Below, one piece after another: positions 22,106 to 34,969 of a stretch of DNA of 64,000 bases. The translations under genes were made by a program, and so were the position numbers. Source of the stretch: Balaenoptera acutorostrata (taxonomy: Eukaryota; Chordata; Mammalia; Artiodactyla; Balaenopteridae); the NCBI RefSeq assembly GCF_949987535.1, contig NC_080067.1, positions 30,780,039 through 30,844,038 of the forward strand. Direction: 5' to 3'. Below the pieces are notes generated by a model. That model saw nothing but the letters and a program-made list of their open reading frames with translations. It searched no databases and had not been told where the DNA came from. How positions within the stretch are numbered: position 1 is the stretch's first letter; the number at the start of each line of letters is the position of its first letter.

Positions 22106-23121
22106 TTTGCTTAACTTACTGTGTTTGGGGTCTCCTTTTCACAGGCTGCAGGTTTGTAGTTCTCATTGTTTTTGGTGTCTGTCCTCAGTGGCTAAGGTTG
22201 GTCTAGTGGGTTGTGTAGGATTCCTGGTGGAGGGGACTAGTGTCTGTTTTCTGGTGGATGAGGCTGGATCTTGTCTTTCTGGTGGGCAGGTCCATGTCTG
22301 GTGGTGTGTTTTGGGGTGTCTGTGGCCTTAGTATGATTTTAGGCAGCCTCTCTGCTAATGGGTGGGGTTGTGTTCCTGTCTTGCTAGTTGTTTGGCATAG
22401 GGTGTCCAGCACTGTAGCTTGCTGGTCGTTCAGTGAAGCTGGGTCTTGGCGTTGAGATGGAGATCTCTGGGAGATTTTCGCCATTTGATATTACATGGAG
22501 CTGGGAGGTCTCTTGTGGACCAGTGTCCTGAACTTGGCTCTCCCACCTCAGAGGCACAGCCCTGACGCCTGGCTGGAGCATCAAGAGCATTTCTTCCACA
22601 TGGCTCAGAATAAAAGGGAGAAAAAATAGAAAGAAAGAAAGAAGATAAAATAAAATAAAGTTATTAAAATAAAAATAATTATTAAGAAAAAATTTTAAAA
22701 CTTAAAAAAAACCCCAAAAAACCGACAGACAGAACCCTAGGACAAATGATAAAAGCAAAACTATACAGATAAAATCACACACAGAAGCATACACATACAC
22801 ACTCACAAAAAGAGAAAAAGGGGGAAAAATAAATATATCTTTGCTCCCAAAGTCCTCCTCCTCAATTTGGGATGACTTGTTGTCTATTCAGGTATTCCAC
22901 AGATGCAGGTACATCAAGTTGACTGTGGAGCTTTAATCCGCTGCTTCTGAGGCTGCTGGGAGAGATTTCCCTTTCCCTTCTTTGTTCGCACAGCTCCCTT
23001 GGGTTCAGCTTTGGATTTGGACCCGCCTCTGCGTGTAGGTCACCTGAGGGCATCTGTTCTTCGTCCAGACAGGACGGGGTTAAAGGAGCAGCTGCTTCGG
23101 GGGCTCTGGCTCACTCAGGCC

Positions 23122-23149
23122 GGGGGGAGGGAGGGGTACGGATGCGGGG
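23122..23149 (+). other. G-quadruplex-prone motif in L1-A 5' UTR
   Basis: G-runs of 6, 3, 4 and 4 are separated by loops of 1, 1 and 9 bases on the plus strand, which is antisense to the L1. It fits a relaxed four-tract quadruplex pattern, and the third loop is slightly long. The L1-B equivalent has largely lost the runs. Confidence 0.55.
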
Positions 23150-24037
23150 CGAGCCTGCGGTGGCAGAGGCCGGCGTGACGTTGCACCAGCCTGAGGCGCG
23201 CCGTGCATTCTCCCGGGTAGGTTGTCCCTGGATCACGGGACCCTGGCAGTGGCGGGCTGCACAGGCTTCCAGGAGGGGTGGTGTGGAGAGTGACCTGTGC
23301 TCGCACACAGACTTCTTGGTGGTGGCAGCAGCAGCCTTAGCGTCTCATGCCCGTCTCTGGGGTCCGCGCTGATCACCGCGGCTTGCGCCCATCTCTGGAG
23401 CTCCTTTAAGCGGTGCTCTTAATCCCCTCTCCTCGCGCACCAGGAAAAAAAGAGGCAAGAAAAAGTCTCTTGCCTCTTTGGCAGCTGTAGACCTTTTCCC
23501 AGACTCCCTCCCGGCTAGCTGTGGTGCGCTAACCCCTTCAGGCTGTGTTCACGCCGCCAACCTCAGTCCTCTCCCTGGGATCCGACTGAAGCCCGAGCCT
23601 CAGCTCCCAGCCCCGCCCGCCCCGGCGGGGGAGCAGACAAGCCTCTCGGGCTGGTGAGTGCTGCTCGGCGCAGAGCCTCTGTGCTGGAATCTCTCTGCTT
23701 TGCCCTCCGCACCCCTGTGGCTGCGCTCTCCTCCGTGGCTCTGAAGCTTCCCGCCTCCGCTACCCGCAGTCTCCACCCGCGAAGGGGCTTCCTAGTGCGT
23801 AGAAACCTTTCCTCCTTCACAGCTCCCTCCCACTGGTGCAGGTCCCGTCCCTATTCTTTTGTCTCTGTTTTTTTCTTTTTTCTTTTGCCCTACCCAGGTA
23901 TGTGGGGTTTTTTTGCCTTTTTGGAGGTCTGAGGTGTTTTGCCAGCGTTCAGTAGGTGTTCTGTAGGAGTTGTTCCACATGTAGATGTATTTCTAATGTA
24001 TTTGTGGAGAGGAAGGTGATCTCCGCGTCTTCCTCTT

Positions 24038-24048
24038 CCGCCATCTTG
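24038..24048 (-). promoter_or_regulatory. YY1-type site at the L1-A 5' terminus
   Basis: The plus strand reads ccgccatcttg, so L1 sense reads caagatggcgg, about 11 bases from the element's 5' end. It matches the YY1 core consensus. A YY1 site at a comparable place in human L1 sets accurate transcription start. The role here is inferred by position. Confidence 0.65.
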
Positions 24049-24073
24049 AAGCACCTCCATCTTAAACATTCTT

Positions 24074-26589
24074 AACTAAGATGATGCCTTTTCAAACACT
24101 TTATAATTTTTGTTCTCTCTTCTTGTACCTAAGAAATAAAAAGGATCTGAGTATTTGTGCTTGAAATCAGATTTTTGTTCCAGATTTCTTTGTCCAGTTC
24201 CATTAAATATTCCTTTATTTTTAGCTGCTGAGTTTGTGTTAAATTTAATTATTTGTGTCTGAGTAGAAGAAATATGATTTATAAGTTATGGATAATATTT
24301 AGTTTTCCATGTATAAAACTCTCCTTTTGAGAAAGTCAGTACAGTACACTTACTACACAAGAAACCGTAAATTCATAACATAAAAAAGACTTTGGATCCA
24401 TTGCCTTTGTTCATTAGTAATTGCTTTATTTGATGGATATAATTTAATATCAATCAACAGTTATAGCACTTACATTTTAATGTAATCCTTTAAGCAATAA
24501 ATACATCCTTAAACAGGGTTAATGTAATACAATTACAAACTAAACATTTGATTAGTACATTTAAATTTCAAAGTACTAAGTAACTACCAAATTAATTAGT
24601 AAGGAAAGTGCATTTGATACAGGTCCTTAATTGAGGCAATTTCATAATACATAGGAGAATGAACCACATGCTTGGGGAGAATGCTTTTATTTAGTTATTT
24701 GAAAAACTCTATAAATGGATTAATAATTTAAAATTTGAAAGCAAATTATATAATCAAGTTATCTTTGGGAAATACTGCTTTTTTCTTTCCAAATGTGGCA
24801 TGTTTCAAAAGAGACAAAACAAAATCTTATGACAGTCTTTCAGAAAGGATATATACAAATATTAGAAGAGACTAAAATTTTCATAAAATTAATAGGATAC
24901 TCTTTACTAGCTGACTTAAGAGAGGGTGGCATTTGTGAATATAAAATTCCATTTTAGCAAATATAAATGATGCACAGGATGAAGATACAACGGATAATGA
25001 CCAGAAAAAATTGGGAACTCTGAGGAAATTTTCCATTATGTGAGTATGAAGTTGTTTGTTACTAAGAAACAAACTTCAATTTTTTGATTGAAATCTGACA
25101 ACTAATACATATAGACAATGAAGGTTACTAACTGAATCTATAAATAATAGATGGATAACATCTAAATGGGTTTTATTTATTTTTCTATATACCAATTCTC
25201 CAACTACCCCACATCAATTTATGTAAAGAAATTAAAATCAATAGAAGTATTTTAGTATTTACATGGAAAAGACAAGTTTCTTCAGGATTTTTAGCTTCTT
25301 AAAAATCTGAATAATTGCTTAATAATTGGAATTGAAAATAAATCCTTTAGCAACATCTTGGTGGGTATTTTCCCCCTTTCCAAATTTAGACTTTTTAATG
25401 TAGATGAAAACAAAATGTTTTATTCTGATTTTTCAAGGAGGATGGGGAATGAAAAGAGGTACAAGTCCAAGACTGGCTAGATAATCTGTGGGGCCCCGTG
25501 CAAAATGAAACTGTTGTATTAGTGTTGTGGAGCGGTCAAGCATATGAGGATTGGAAATTCCTATTTCTATATTGGTATGTGGAGGCAGTTTGAGCCAATA
25601 TCGAGTTATTTGATAGAATTATGGAGCCAGACAGAATTGGAATGTGTCTAGATGAGAAAACAGAGACAGGAGCGCTGACAACTCTTGCAGAGGCTTAGCT
25701 GTCAAATAGAGAAGAGAGATCAGATGAAACATGAATGAGGATATGGGATGGAGGCTATCTTGTTTCTTTTTGGCCTTGATGAAAATGTTGAGGGTGTCCA
25801 AAGGGATCCTGTCAAGAAGAGGTTGTATGTACAGGGAGAAAAGGGATGATTGAAATAATGTGGTTCCAGAGAAGCCAGGATGAATTGGGATTTTAAGCAC
25901 AGGTAAAAGGATATTAGGAGGGCCAGGACCTCTGTTGTATGTATGAAGAAGGGCAAGAAAGGGTGTAGATGTAGTAATTTTGGATATTGTAGTTGAAAAA
26001 CCTAGTTCTCATCGGATGGTTTCTTTTTTATGTCTTTCTAAATTTATTCTGTGAACAAACAAGGTTATTTCCTGGCAGAAGTGGAGCAGGAAGATTTGAG
26101 GGGAGTAAATGATGTTTGAAAATGTGATTGCAAAGCCCAAGAAAGAGAAACAAATATACCAACTGGTAATATTGGGATCCCTTTTAAATTTGCTGATGAT
26201 AGGATTTTGTGGAACCATTTTGTCCAGTAATAGGACCTCCTCCATGTTCCTCATTTTGATATGTTTATAAATATGTCTTTATTTTTTTTTTGTTTTGGGA
26301 ATAATTTATTGAAATCTGAAAAGGAATGTTAGTCTATCATTACGATTGGCATTTGGCCAAGTTCTCCTGGTACTTCTGACAATATTTGCTTCACATCATG
26401 ATGCACTGCAGTTTGTTGAATAAAGCCTGCCTTCACAATAAGTTCCAAATTTCTTGCTTTGATCTACAAGACTTGGACAACTTGTTTTGTACCAATGTCT
26501 CCACCCTCCTTGTCCCCCTCCATCTCCACGTTTGCTTCACTCCAGCCTCGTTCCTTTCTAGTCCATTTGTCAAGCCTTCCCTTGCCTCA
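24074..26589. other. no gene recognised
   Basis: AT-rich intergenic DNA downstream of L1-A. A segment near 25490 ('gtggggccccgtgcaaaatg') resembles a known old interspersed repeat that I could not name. The antisense frames at 25619-26254 are short, overlap in different phases and carry no motif. Confidence 0.4.
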
Positions 26590-26830
26590 GGAACTTCGTG
26601 GCAGTTATTTCCTTTTTCAACTTACTCTTCATTCAGAACTTCACTCTTCCTGGCTCTTCATAAGCCTGCATCCTTCTTAATCTTGAGATATCAGTTCAAA
26701 GATTCATTCTCAGAGAGTCCTTCTATGACTGCATTATTTAAAGTAAACATGTCTACTTCCATCTAGCTACATCCTACTAGCTGCTTTCTATCACATGATA
26801 TTGCCCGTTTCCTTCAGAATACTAACCAAA
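26590..26830 (+). mobile_element. LINE-2 (L2) 3' fragment
   Basis: Order of motifs follows the L2 3' region in sense: 'gatatcagttcaaagattca', 'cagagagtccttctatgact', 'gcattatttaaagtaaacat', 'gctgctttctatcacatgat'. Strongly diverged. The overlapping 126-codon frame (26386-26766) is explained by the pyrimidine-rich L2 sequence rather than by a gene. Confidence 0.6.
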
Positions 26831-29800
26831 ATTTGTACTTTTTTACTTATGTATTGGGTTGTAGTGTGTATTGTTGAACTTTTTCACCAAAAACTTTAGC
26901 TCCAAAGGCAACTGTTACCTTATTTACTGCATATAGTTCTCTACTTTGCTCTCATTAAGTGATTTTCTGTGTTATGTGTGGTTAGGATATTATATGTGAG
27001 TTTATGTGGGTTAGGTTCTAAAGTAAGCAGAAAGATGGACCTCGCATAGATTCAACAGTATTATTGCATTTCCTTAAAAATGTGCTATGTCAGAGACCAA
27101 CCCACTGTAGCGTCTCTCAAAAGCTCAACTCAGCCAGATTTTCTCCAGAAAAGCATGGGATTAGATCACTCTTTCTTTATTTGAATAAAAGATAAACTTT
27201 ATGACTTGGGCATAAAAATGATTACTGTAAGAAAAATATATCTTAAAATACCAGATACATCCTGACAGAACATCTGGAGTACCCAGATCATTTATAGAAA
27301 GGTAGCAGAATTCTACAACATATTTAAATTTCTTGCTGTTCTCTTTTATGCTTTTTCTGTTTTAGTTTTACTTTTCTGCTTACAAAGCACATAAAATTTA
27401 AATGTATGTAAAAAATGTATATTGTCTGAGGTTGAGTTTCCTAGAAGCAGAAACTCTAGTGGGGATTTTGTGTAAGTGATTTATTAAGGCAGGACAAACA
27501 AGGGAAACCTGTACTCAAATGAGAGAAGAAAGATTGGGCAGAGGAAGAAGCTAAACTCATGGGTTTAGCTGAAGTCTAAGCTCAGCTGATTTCAGGGAGA
27601 GCTCTGGAGTAAGAATGACGTCACAGAGTTGTGCCTCTTGAGATGGTGGAGTTTCTGTAGTTCTAAATCATGCACTGACTGTGGGCTGCCTAACGGAAAA
27701 GGCATAACATTCCAGAAACATCTGGTCAATGAGGCTCCTGACATATGCAAGCAACTGTCTTGGAAAAGAAGACAATTGTGAGCTCTTAGCAGTTAATGCT
27801 CACAACACCTAGGAATGGGAGAAGAGTTTATAAGGAGAATCTGGATGGGGCTTAAATCATAATTACTACACTCTTACTCTTGCATCTCTCAGAACCACAT
27901 ACTTTTCATATTAGGTCCATTCCATTCAATTGCAACTTCTTCAGGATTCTATTTATTTGCCATTTCTAGCTATAGTTACAAGAAAAAGGTTAGTGAAGAG
28001 AATTAGCGTTCTCTAGAGCCTGAGTGCTCTAGCTGGTGCCAAACCTTTAAGAGATATTCATCATCGTCTTTTTCTACTACTCATTTTTTATTCCTCTCCC
28101 ACTTGGCTAGCATCTCTGCCAACATAGGTGACTTGTCTGGTGAGGTGGACCATATCCTCATTCTCGAGGAGTCTGAGATCTGGGTTGGAATGCCATTATC
28201 AAGTTATTAGAGCACTTCTTGTCCTTTTATTAGTAACCACACGCACAGAAGAGCAAATGTTACTTCACTGGATCTCCTGAATGCCAAACATAATCCCACC
28301 TGCCTTCATTATGTAGAAGCAATCTGAACTCCTTATAATGATCAGGGTAATTATGTTTGCTGGTCTGGTAAGTAGTTGCTTTGCTTTCTGGCATGAGGAG
28401 TTACATGTGATTAGGCAGTAGCTATAGGTTTCTTTTGTGGGGTTTTTTTTGTTTGTTTGTTTTCTCTGTCCCCTGGTATAAGCTTTCCCTTTCTGGGAAT
28501 CTGGACTATTGGACCAACATGCCTGAATTTGCAGAGGTGGGAAGCACATATTCTAGGGAATCACTGGAACTACTCCTACCACCCCTTGGCTCCTGTTCCC
28601 ATGTATTCTACCTACTGACAACACAACACCATGCAGTGATTATTGATTTAAGATATTACCACATTCTAAAGGTACCTTGTTCTCACCAGGTGTCACTTTC
28701 AAGCTGGCATCTCCACTGTCCCCTCAAGAGGCTGCTCATTACTCTGTGAACCTGGCAACTTCTGGAAAGATGCATTATTTGGTGAGTCAGTGAATCTCAT
28801 GTCCATGTGCCTGATGCTACACTTCCATTAGTTTGAAGCAATATTAGGTTAAAAAAAAATGTACCAGTATAAGTGATACTTTATGAGTCCATAGATATTG
28901 ATGATGGCTGAGATGCTGCAGGCAGGAAAAGTATATTATACCTGGGATGCATGTCAACACAAATCTTTATCCAATATCTTCCAAAAAATTTGGGTATTCT
29001 TCATTCCTCAGTGCCTGCTTATCAAATTAAATGAATAAATAATGATTTTAAGTTATTTTGTGGAAGTACTAAAGTAATTTCTACCATGTAGACTTGCTGT
29101 AGCATTGCAGAGACCTTCCTTATGGGGACGTGGGGCCTCTCTTTCTCTCAGTGTGTGTCTGAGAATTGGCTCCTGCTTGAAAACAGTGAATGTCCATTAG
29201 AGAAGATGACTTCACCTTCTGCTCCTCCATTCTTCATTACATTTGATTATAAATATTAAGCAACACCTCTGTTTATACCTCTGTGCTCAGCTAACTGTCC
29301 TCTAGGGATATTAGCCATCCTCACAGATTACCTGAAGATCAGGTCACCCTGGACTTCATCCTGACCTTGTTGTTTTTATGGTAATTACTTCTGCCTTACT
29401 TGTGATGCTTAAGGACTGACAACCAAATGGGGAAATTGGAGAGAACTGAAGGGAAATTAGATCTTTTGGGGGTAGAGGGGGATCAAGAAGCCTTCATGTT
29501 AGAGACTTAAGGGATGAACAGATTACTGAATCTTGGAAACTTAATCAACAACATTCCTCTGAAGAATAAGAACAAGTTAGTAGAGAGGTGACTCAAACCT
29601 TTACTGAGTTTGTATTTCAAATATGAGGTATTGTTATATACTATGGAAATACCTTCTCTGTCTTTCATACAATGTATGTTCATTGTATATTCTTGTTAAT
29701 TACCATCTATCACTAATTCTCCTCTTATAAGGTTTACAATGCATTATAAACCACACATACACACACACCCCATCTATTTATCTATGTATCTACTCTATCT

Positions 29801-32800
29801 GTATTGTTTCTGTTTTTAGTGAATTATGTCACGTTCTAATACATAAGGAAATATTTGCCATTATTCAATTTATTTATAATAAGTTAGTGTTCCCTTTATA
29901 GGAATTGCAATTTTAATATTTAAATAGAAGGATGTTTTTATATATGTGGAAATGATAAATCAATAATATGGATGTTGTGCATTATTACTATGTAAGTCCT
30001 TAAAAGTCAAATGTCAGGGGAATACTTTAGCAGCAGGTTGTGTCTACACAGATATTTGCATTTTTCATTTTGTAACTTTCTGAAATTCCAAGTATCAGAT
30101 TGTCACTATTCAAATGTTTTCTCTATGCAAAGAAAATGTTTTCTTATTTTTCCCCTTTATACTGCTAAGATATATGTTACTCGAAAGGTAAAATTTCAAT
30201 AGCCATAGTATGCCAACTCAAAGTAATACTTACATCAGATTTGAATCTGCATTTTAAAATATGTGTGGCTTGTTAGGCAAAAGTCTTAGATCTCTGTTTC
30301 AGTTGAAGGGAAGGGATAAATATATACAGAATAAAGTTTAGTCTAATAATTCATTTCTCCAGTTGAGAATTTTAAAATATATGCCTGTCAGTCTGTTGAA
30401 GAACATGCATATACTTGTTGCTGAATATTCTTAGAATTGAGCTATCCTTTCTCATTGTGTTTTTAGAGGGTAAATACAAGCAAACACACACAAAATATAC
30501 TGCAGAGAGCATCTTATAACCATATATGCATACATGATAGTCCCTCATTAAATGTAAGCTTCACTTAAATTTATATTTGACAATTCACTGTGATTTAAGG
30601 TCTAGATTTCTGAGCAATTACACATGTACTGTTATTCATAAAATGCACACTTGCTAATAAAAAGGAAACTAAATCTTGGAAGAAAGATAAACAGCAATTG
30701 CTAACATGGCATTTAAACTCATGAAGTAGAGAAATGGAGAAATGATTATGATTGAAGATAAACTGTAAGAGGAAAAATATTATTAAACCCTAGGACTTTA
30801 ATTCAAAAATTATGTAGGCATAGTAAAGGGAAAAAAGATTTTCAAGGTTGTAGTATTCTAGAGTTTTAATAAAGAAAAATGTAATGGATTATAGTACCAA
30901 AAATTATTTTTTAGATATTACAATGTTATTGAAATGACTTCATACATATTTATTTTATAGTCAAATTTAAGTGGGTCATTCATAGAAAGCAGTTATATAT
31001 CTGCCGGAAAAGCTGGGAAAAATCAAGTGTTGCAATCTGTCAGGTCTACCAGACAGCTTATAGCACGAGAAACTTCTAACAAGTGTTACCTAATGAGATC
31101 CTCAATGAAGAGGAAATCCAGATGGTTCCATTCCTTACATTTTCATTCATGCCTAAGGCCATGCACTATTCAGAAATCACTCACACTAGTGGGGATGCTC
31201 TCTCTAGGGAGATTTTAGAGTTGTTTTTCCCCCATGTGTGGGAGGGAGCTCCCTTCCATAAGAGAGAAAGACAGACTCCTAAGTAACACACCCTGAGGCT
31301 CAAAAGTGGGCTTATTTCATGAATAGAAGTGAGAAGTCTCTCCGTGTGAGAAACTGGTAAAGGTAGAAACAGAGGGCAGAAGGCTTAGGGAGTACACCTG
31401 TTCCACCAAAGAATTCCATCATCTGACTGAAATTCTCTATCTTGCAGTCTTCTGGTAAGTAGATTTTTCCAACTGCATTTTCTTAGGTGGTGGTGATTTT
31501 TAGAAAACCAACAATAATAATATCATTGCTTTGCCTGTATGTTTATTTTCAAAATTTAACCATTTCCATATCAACTTCGATATTTTTGCCTTACATAATA
31601 TGCCTTAATTCTCCTTAACATTTCCCTTAAGTGGATTTTAAAATGATTTTCTTAGTTGTGAGGTTGGGGACTAATAAATGGGTAAGCTTCAAAAAAATGT
31701 AAAAATTGTCCTTACACTGCTGAAAAGATCTGTGTCATTAATTGGGATATATTCATTTGGGCAGTGCACTTTATAATGTTCTCCATTAGCCCTTGCCTGA
31801 CTTCAATCTTGAGGCTTTGTAGGGTAATAGCTAATCTCTCCACAAACTCCATATCATAAGGAGACTAAAAACCAAAATAGCTTAAGTGGGTTTCCAACAA
31901 TTCCTTTCTAATTAAACAAATGTCTTATTGAATAGTTCCCTTACCACTTAATACTGATGTCTGACCCATGGAAGCAAAAATAAAATGAATGTGCTAAGGT
32001 GAGGCTGCAGGAAGGGACTTCGTTTTTGCAACATCTTGGAAGGAAAGCCTGTGTGGCTTCTCCCATTTCCATAATGAAAATGTTAAAAATCATTAGATTC
32101 TGACAAAACATAGACATATTGACCACGTGGAAGGGCACACATTTAAATTGTCTCTATAAGGACGGTCATTTGATTTGCATTCACCTATGAAAACTGTGTT
32201 GTTTAATTCTTTTTACCAGTAAAGATCGGCTAATTGACATCCACAATCCCTTCAATTCCTTAGTTACAAACCCATTTGAACATAGTTTCTCTAGACTTTG
32301 ATATTCTAGTTTCTTCCAGCCTGCTGTAAATTTCCATACTTTTTAAGGAAGAACGATACACATTTAAAACTAAAATGAGAACCAAGGCCATCTGTGTCAA
32401 AGTGACTTAGATAAGATTGCATACTACTTATGTCAACCTCACTTAGTTGTTTTTTCCAATAAATCTTTGCCAGGGAAAGAGTGCAAATTAATCAATATTT
32501 TCACTGATTTAAAAAATTCCTACAGATTAATTTATGAGAGACAACAATTTACTCACCAGAGCCAACGGTGTTCTTATCACACAGCAATTTACTTATCGAG
32601 ATTCATGTCAAGACCCTCATCTCTGTTTCTACCAATCCTAAACCATTAGATCAGGAACCTTGCCCCCTGTCCTACAGTTCCTTGCCTGTTTCTAAACCAC
32701 TAGAGGCTAGACCACAAATTCCTGTGTGTATGCCTCTTTTGACTTCGCCTTCTGAGACACTGCAAAGACTCAAGGTGGTGTTTCTCCCTTGAAGCAGAAA

Positions 32801-32933
32801 CTTCGAATACACGTAGTCCTGGTTTATTGACAGGCTGTCTGGTGGTATTACGGGAGTTCAAACAAACAAATAAATAAACCAAAACCATCACACACAAAAA
32901 AATCAAACCTGTGTTCAAGGTCTAGCTTCTTGT
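26831..32933. other. long stretch without recognised genes; candidate unclassified repeats
   Basis: No coding exon recognised across about 6 kb. Parts look like older interspersed elements that I could not classify. 27425-27700 begins 'ggttgagtttcctagaagca' and reads like an old LTR or DNA element. 28000-28760 is less AT-rich. A CA-rich patch lies at 29752-29770. The 94- and 104-codon frames at 28265-28749 overlap on opposite strands and have no recognisable domain. Sequence at 30970-31480 is also less AT-rich, with no match that I know. Confidence 0.35.
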
Positions 32934-33000
32934 TACGGACTGAAGGTTTGTATCCACACCCAAAATTACATGTTGAAACCATAACCCGCAATGTGACTGC
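32934..33000 (+). mobile_element. short MaLR-like LTR fragment
   Basis: 'ggactgaaggtttgtatcca' followed by 'cacccaaaattacatgttga' and 'aaccataaccc' resembles the 5' start of MaLR-type LTRs in sense. Only about 65 bp is readable. Confidence 0.4.
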
Positions 33001-33011
33001 TGTCTGTTATG

Positions 33012-33236
33012 TATGAAAGTTGGTAAGAGAGTAAATCCTAAGAGTTCTCATCACAGGGACGTTTTTTTCTTTATCTTTTATTTCATATCTATAGGAGATG
33101 ATGGACGTTTACTAAACTTATTGTGGTCATCATTTCATGATGCATATAAGTCATTATGCTGTATACCTTAAAATTACACAGTGCTATATGTTAATTGTAT
33201 GTCAATAAAAATAGAATAAATAAATAAGATTCTTAT
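33012..33236 (+). mobile_element. LINE-1 (L1MA-type) 3' end
   Basis: Sense L1MA 3' terminus: 'aagttggtaagagagtaaat', 'ggagatgatggacgtttact', 'atcatttcatgatgcatata', 'acacagtgctatatgttaat' and 'gtatgtcaataaaaatag' with an A-rich tail. Confidence 0.75.
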
Positions 33237-34969
33237 AAACTAAAAAAAAAAGGCATGAAGAAAGAAATTTTAAAATCACATAAACAACAAGCATGAAATA
33301 TAAGACTTTCTACACTGACAGTGACAAGTTACGACTCTCCCATCATGTAATGTTCCAAGTGGGATCTGAGATTTGTTTCACCATCAGAATTTAGAATTCA
33401 GTATTTTTTATTTTCTGCAGTGTTTCTTATGAGCGCTAACCTTTCACTGTTCTTGTTTTCTTTAGAAAAACTCAATAATTCCCCAGTTAACTTTCCAAGA
33501 AATCACTAAGACTGGCCTATAGGTTTAGGTATTTTTCAGAGCAGAAACGCTTGGAACCCCAGTATCTCATTTACATCTGGCTAAGGTTTTCAAATCTCTC
33601 ATTTCTATAGGACTGTGGTATTTCCCCTGTGGAATTTCAACAATAAGATGTACACTGTCAATTTACTTTCAATATTTAGTACATATAACATGCATATTTT
33701 AGGAGGTGTTTTTCACTCAGATACTGAACTTGCCTACTATTTTAGACACTTTCTAGAGTTTGAAGATTGTGTGTATTTGATACTCTGTGTTTGCTATTTT
33801 GAGATAATTGTGCTTCTGAAAAATAGTTCTGAAGCAAATTGAGTTCTAGCTGATGTCAAAGGTACACCGCCAGCTATTCTATTTCAAAGTAGGCTACAAT
33901 TTTGCAATATGTTCAATTTTAAAAAGTCTTTTATATAATTTCTCCTTCTGTAAGGAGCCAGTGAAGCTATAGCAAGAAGAGGAAATAAAGTATGTCATGA
34001 TCATGTGAGGCCATTGTGTTATGGCCTATTCATCTGGACTTAGCTGAGGACTTTGGTCACGATCTCCTACTGGCTAGATTTCTGATCCTGCAGAAGTCTC
34101 CTAATCTAACTGAGAATCAGCTTCCTCTTGTGTAAAAATGAAGGTGTTCAACTGAATGGCTGCAAATGCATGTTACAGCATTATAAGCATTATAAGGTTG
34201 TAACAGATACATGAGAATGCTTCTGAAGTCTAAAAAAATGAAAATTCAACATATTGGCATGATAGAAAAACTTTACTTGTGTTTTTCTGCAAAAAAGTAA
34301 AATGCAATACTTTTAGGTCACATAACATGCTGACTGTTCGTCAAATATTTGGCAAAAAAAGGCTGCATACCTCTATGGCCCTACAAAGTAATTGGTGCCA
34401 GAGGTTATCTAGGGTCAATTCACTGTCAAGGTAACATCTTTGCTTGTTAAAACTTTTCCTGTGCTTGGGATGTGGGCCAGAACCAGATTGACATGCTTTA
34501 CCAGCTTGCCTGCCATTTTTAATTGATTTATCTGCTCTTGTTCATTAGATATATTACCAAGTAGAGATTATGCCCTTGGCTCTTTTTTACCCCCAGAATC
34601 TATTCTCCACCATATTCTCATATTCTGCTCAGGGCTATAAATCATTTGATAAATCAAGCCCAGTCATATCACTAACCCCCTTCCTCACATAAACATATAT
34701 TAATTTCACTTCTGTGAACTTGTCAGTTAGTGCCTAAAATTACAAACTGTTTCCATTCAAATCCTGCCCATCCTTAAAGACTCAACGAAAGTCCATATAT
34801 TGTAAGACATGCATTTTACAGGCACATTTTTTAATATATATTCCTTTCAGCCCTGCTGAATTATTTTTACATTCTCCTCAAAATTATTAAAATTTTGTCT
34901 AATCTAATATAAAGTGATATCTCATATTTATTCTAATTTACATCACTTGTTTCACTCAGGTTTTTCATC
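33237..34969. other. no gene; possible MIR and L2 scraps
   Basis: Mostly unique-looking AT-rich DNA. 34095-34180 ('gagaatcagcttcctcttgt' then 'gtaaaaatgaaggtgttca') looks like a decayed MIR. 34755-34800 ('caaatcctgcccatccttaa') looks like a scrap of L2. Both are too short to delimit. Confidence 0.35.

Larger units (their letters stand above)
19030..24058 (-). mobile_element. L1-A: 5'-complete LINE-1 with internal ORF2 deletion
   Basis: Antisense L1 running from a short T-run (the poly(A) tail) and 3' UTR at 19030, through ORF2 and ORF1, to a GC-rich 5' UTR ending at 24058. Target-site duplication of 15 bp with one mismatch: atcttatacattctt at 19015-19029 and atcttaaacattctt at 24059-24073. 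Compared with L1-B it lacks about 2.07 kb of ORF2, with the junction at 20121-20125. Adding that back gives about 7.1 kb, the same as L1-B. Many CpGs survive in the 5' UTR, suggesting a younger insertion than L1-B. It cannot be autonomous: the reverse transcriptase is gone, ORF1 is broken and the endonuclease frame has a stop. Confidence 0.95.
22106..24058 (-). promoter_or_regulatory. L1-A 5' UTR / internal promoter region, CpG-rich
   Basis: About 1.95 kb upstream of ORF1 in L1 sense. The outer half (about 23050-23850) is GC- and CpG-rich, in sharp contrast with the AT-rich flanks. The inner part (about 22610-22850) is A-rich on the plus strand. By analogy with other mammalian L1s this holds the internal RNA polymerase II promoter, though that is not shown by sequence alone. 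Several 60-90 codon frames here are by-products of the GC content. Confidence 0.75.

Noticed and set aside
22203..22599. Several overlapping frames near the inner L1-A 5' UTR
   Set aside because: They fall in the L1 5' UTR on both strands with no family match, and the same region in L1-B does not keep them open.
23050..23932. GC-rich, CpG-rich block with multiple frames that looked like a gene-associated CpG island
   Set aside because: It is collinear with the L1-B 5' UTR and lies within the L1-A boundaries set by the target-site duplication, so it is LINE sequence.
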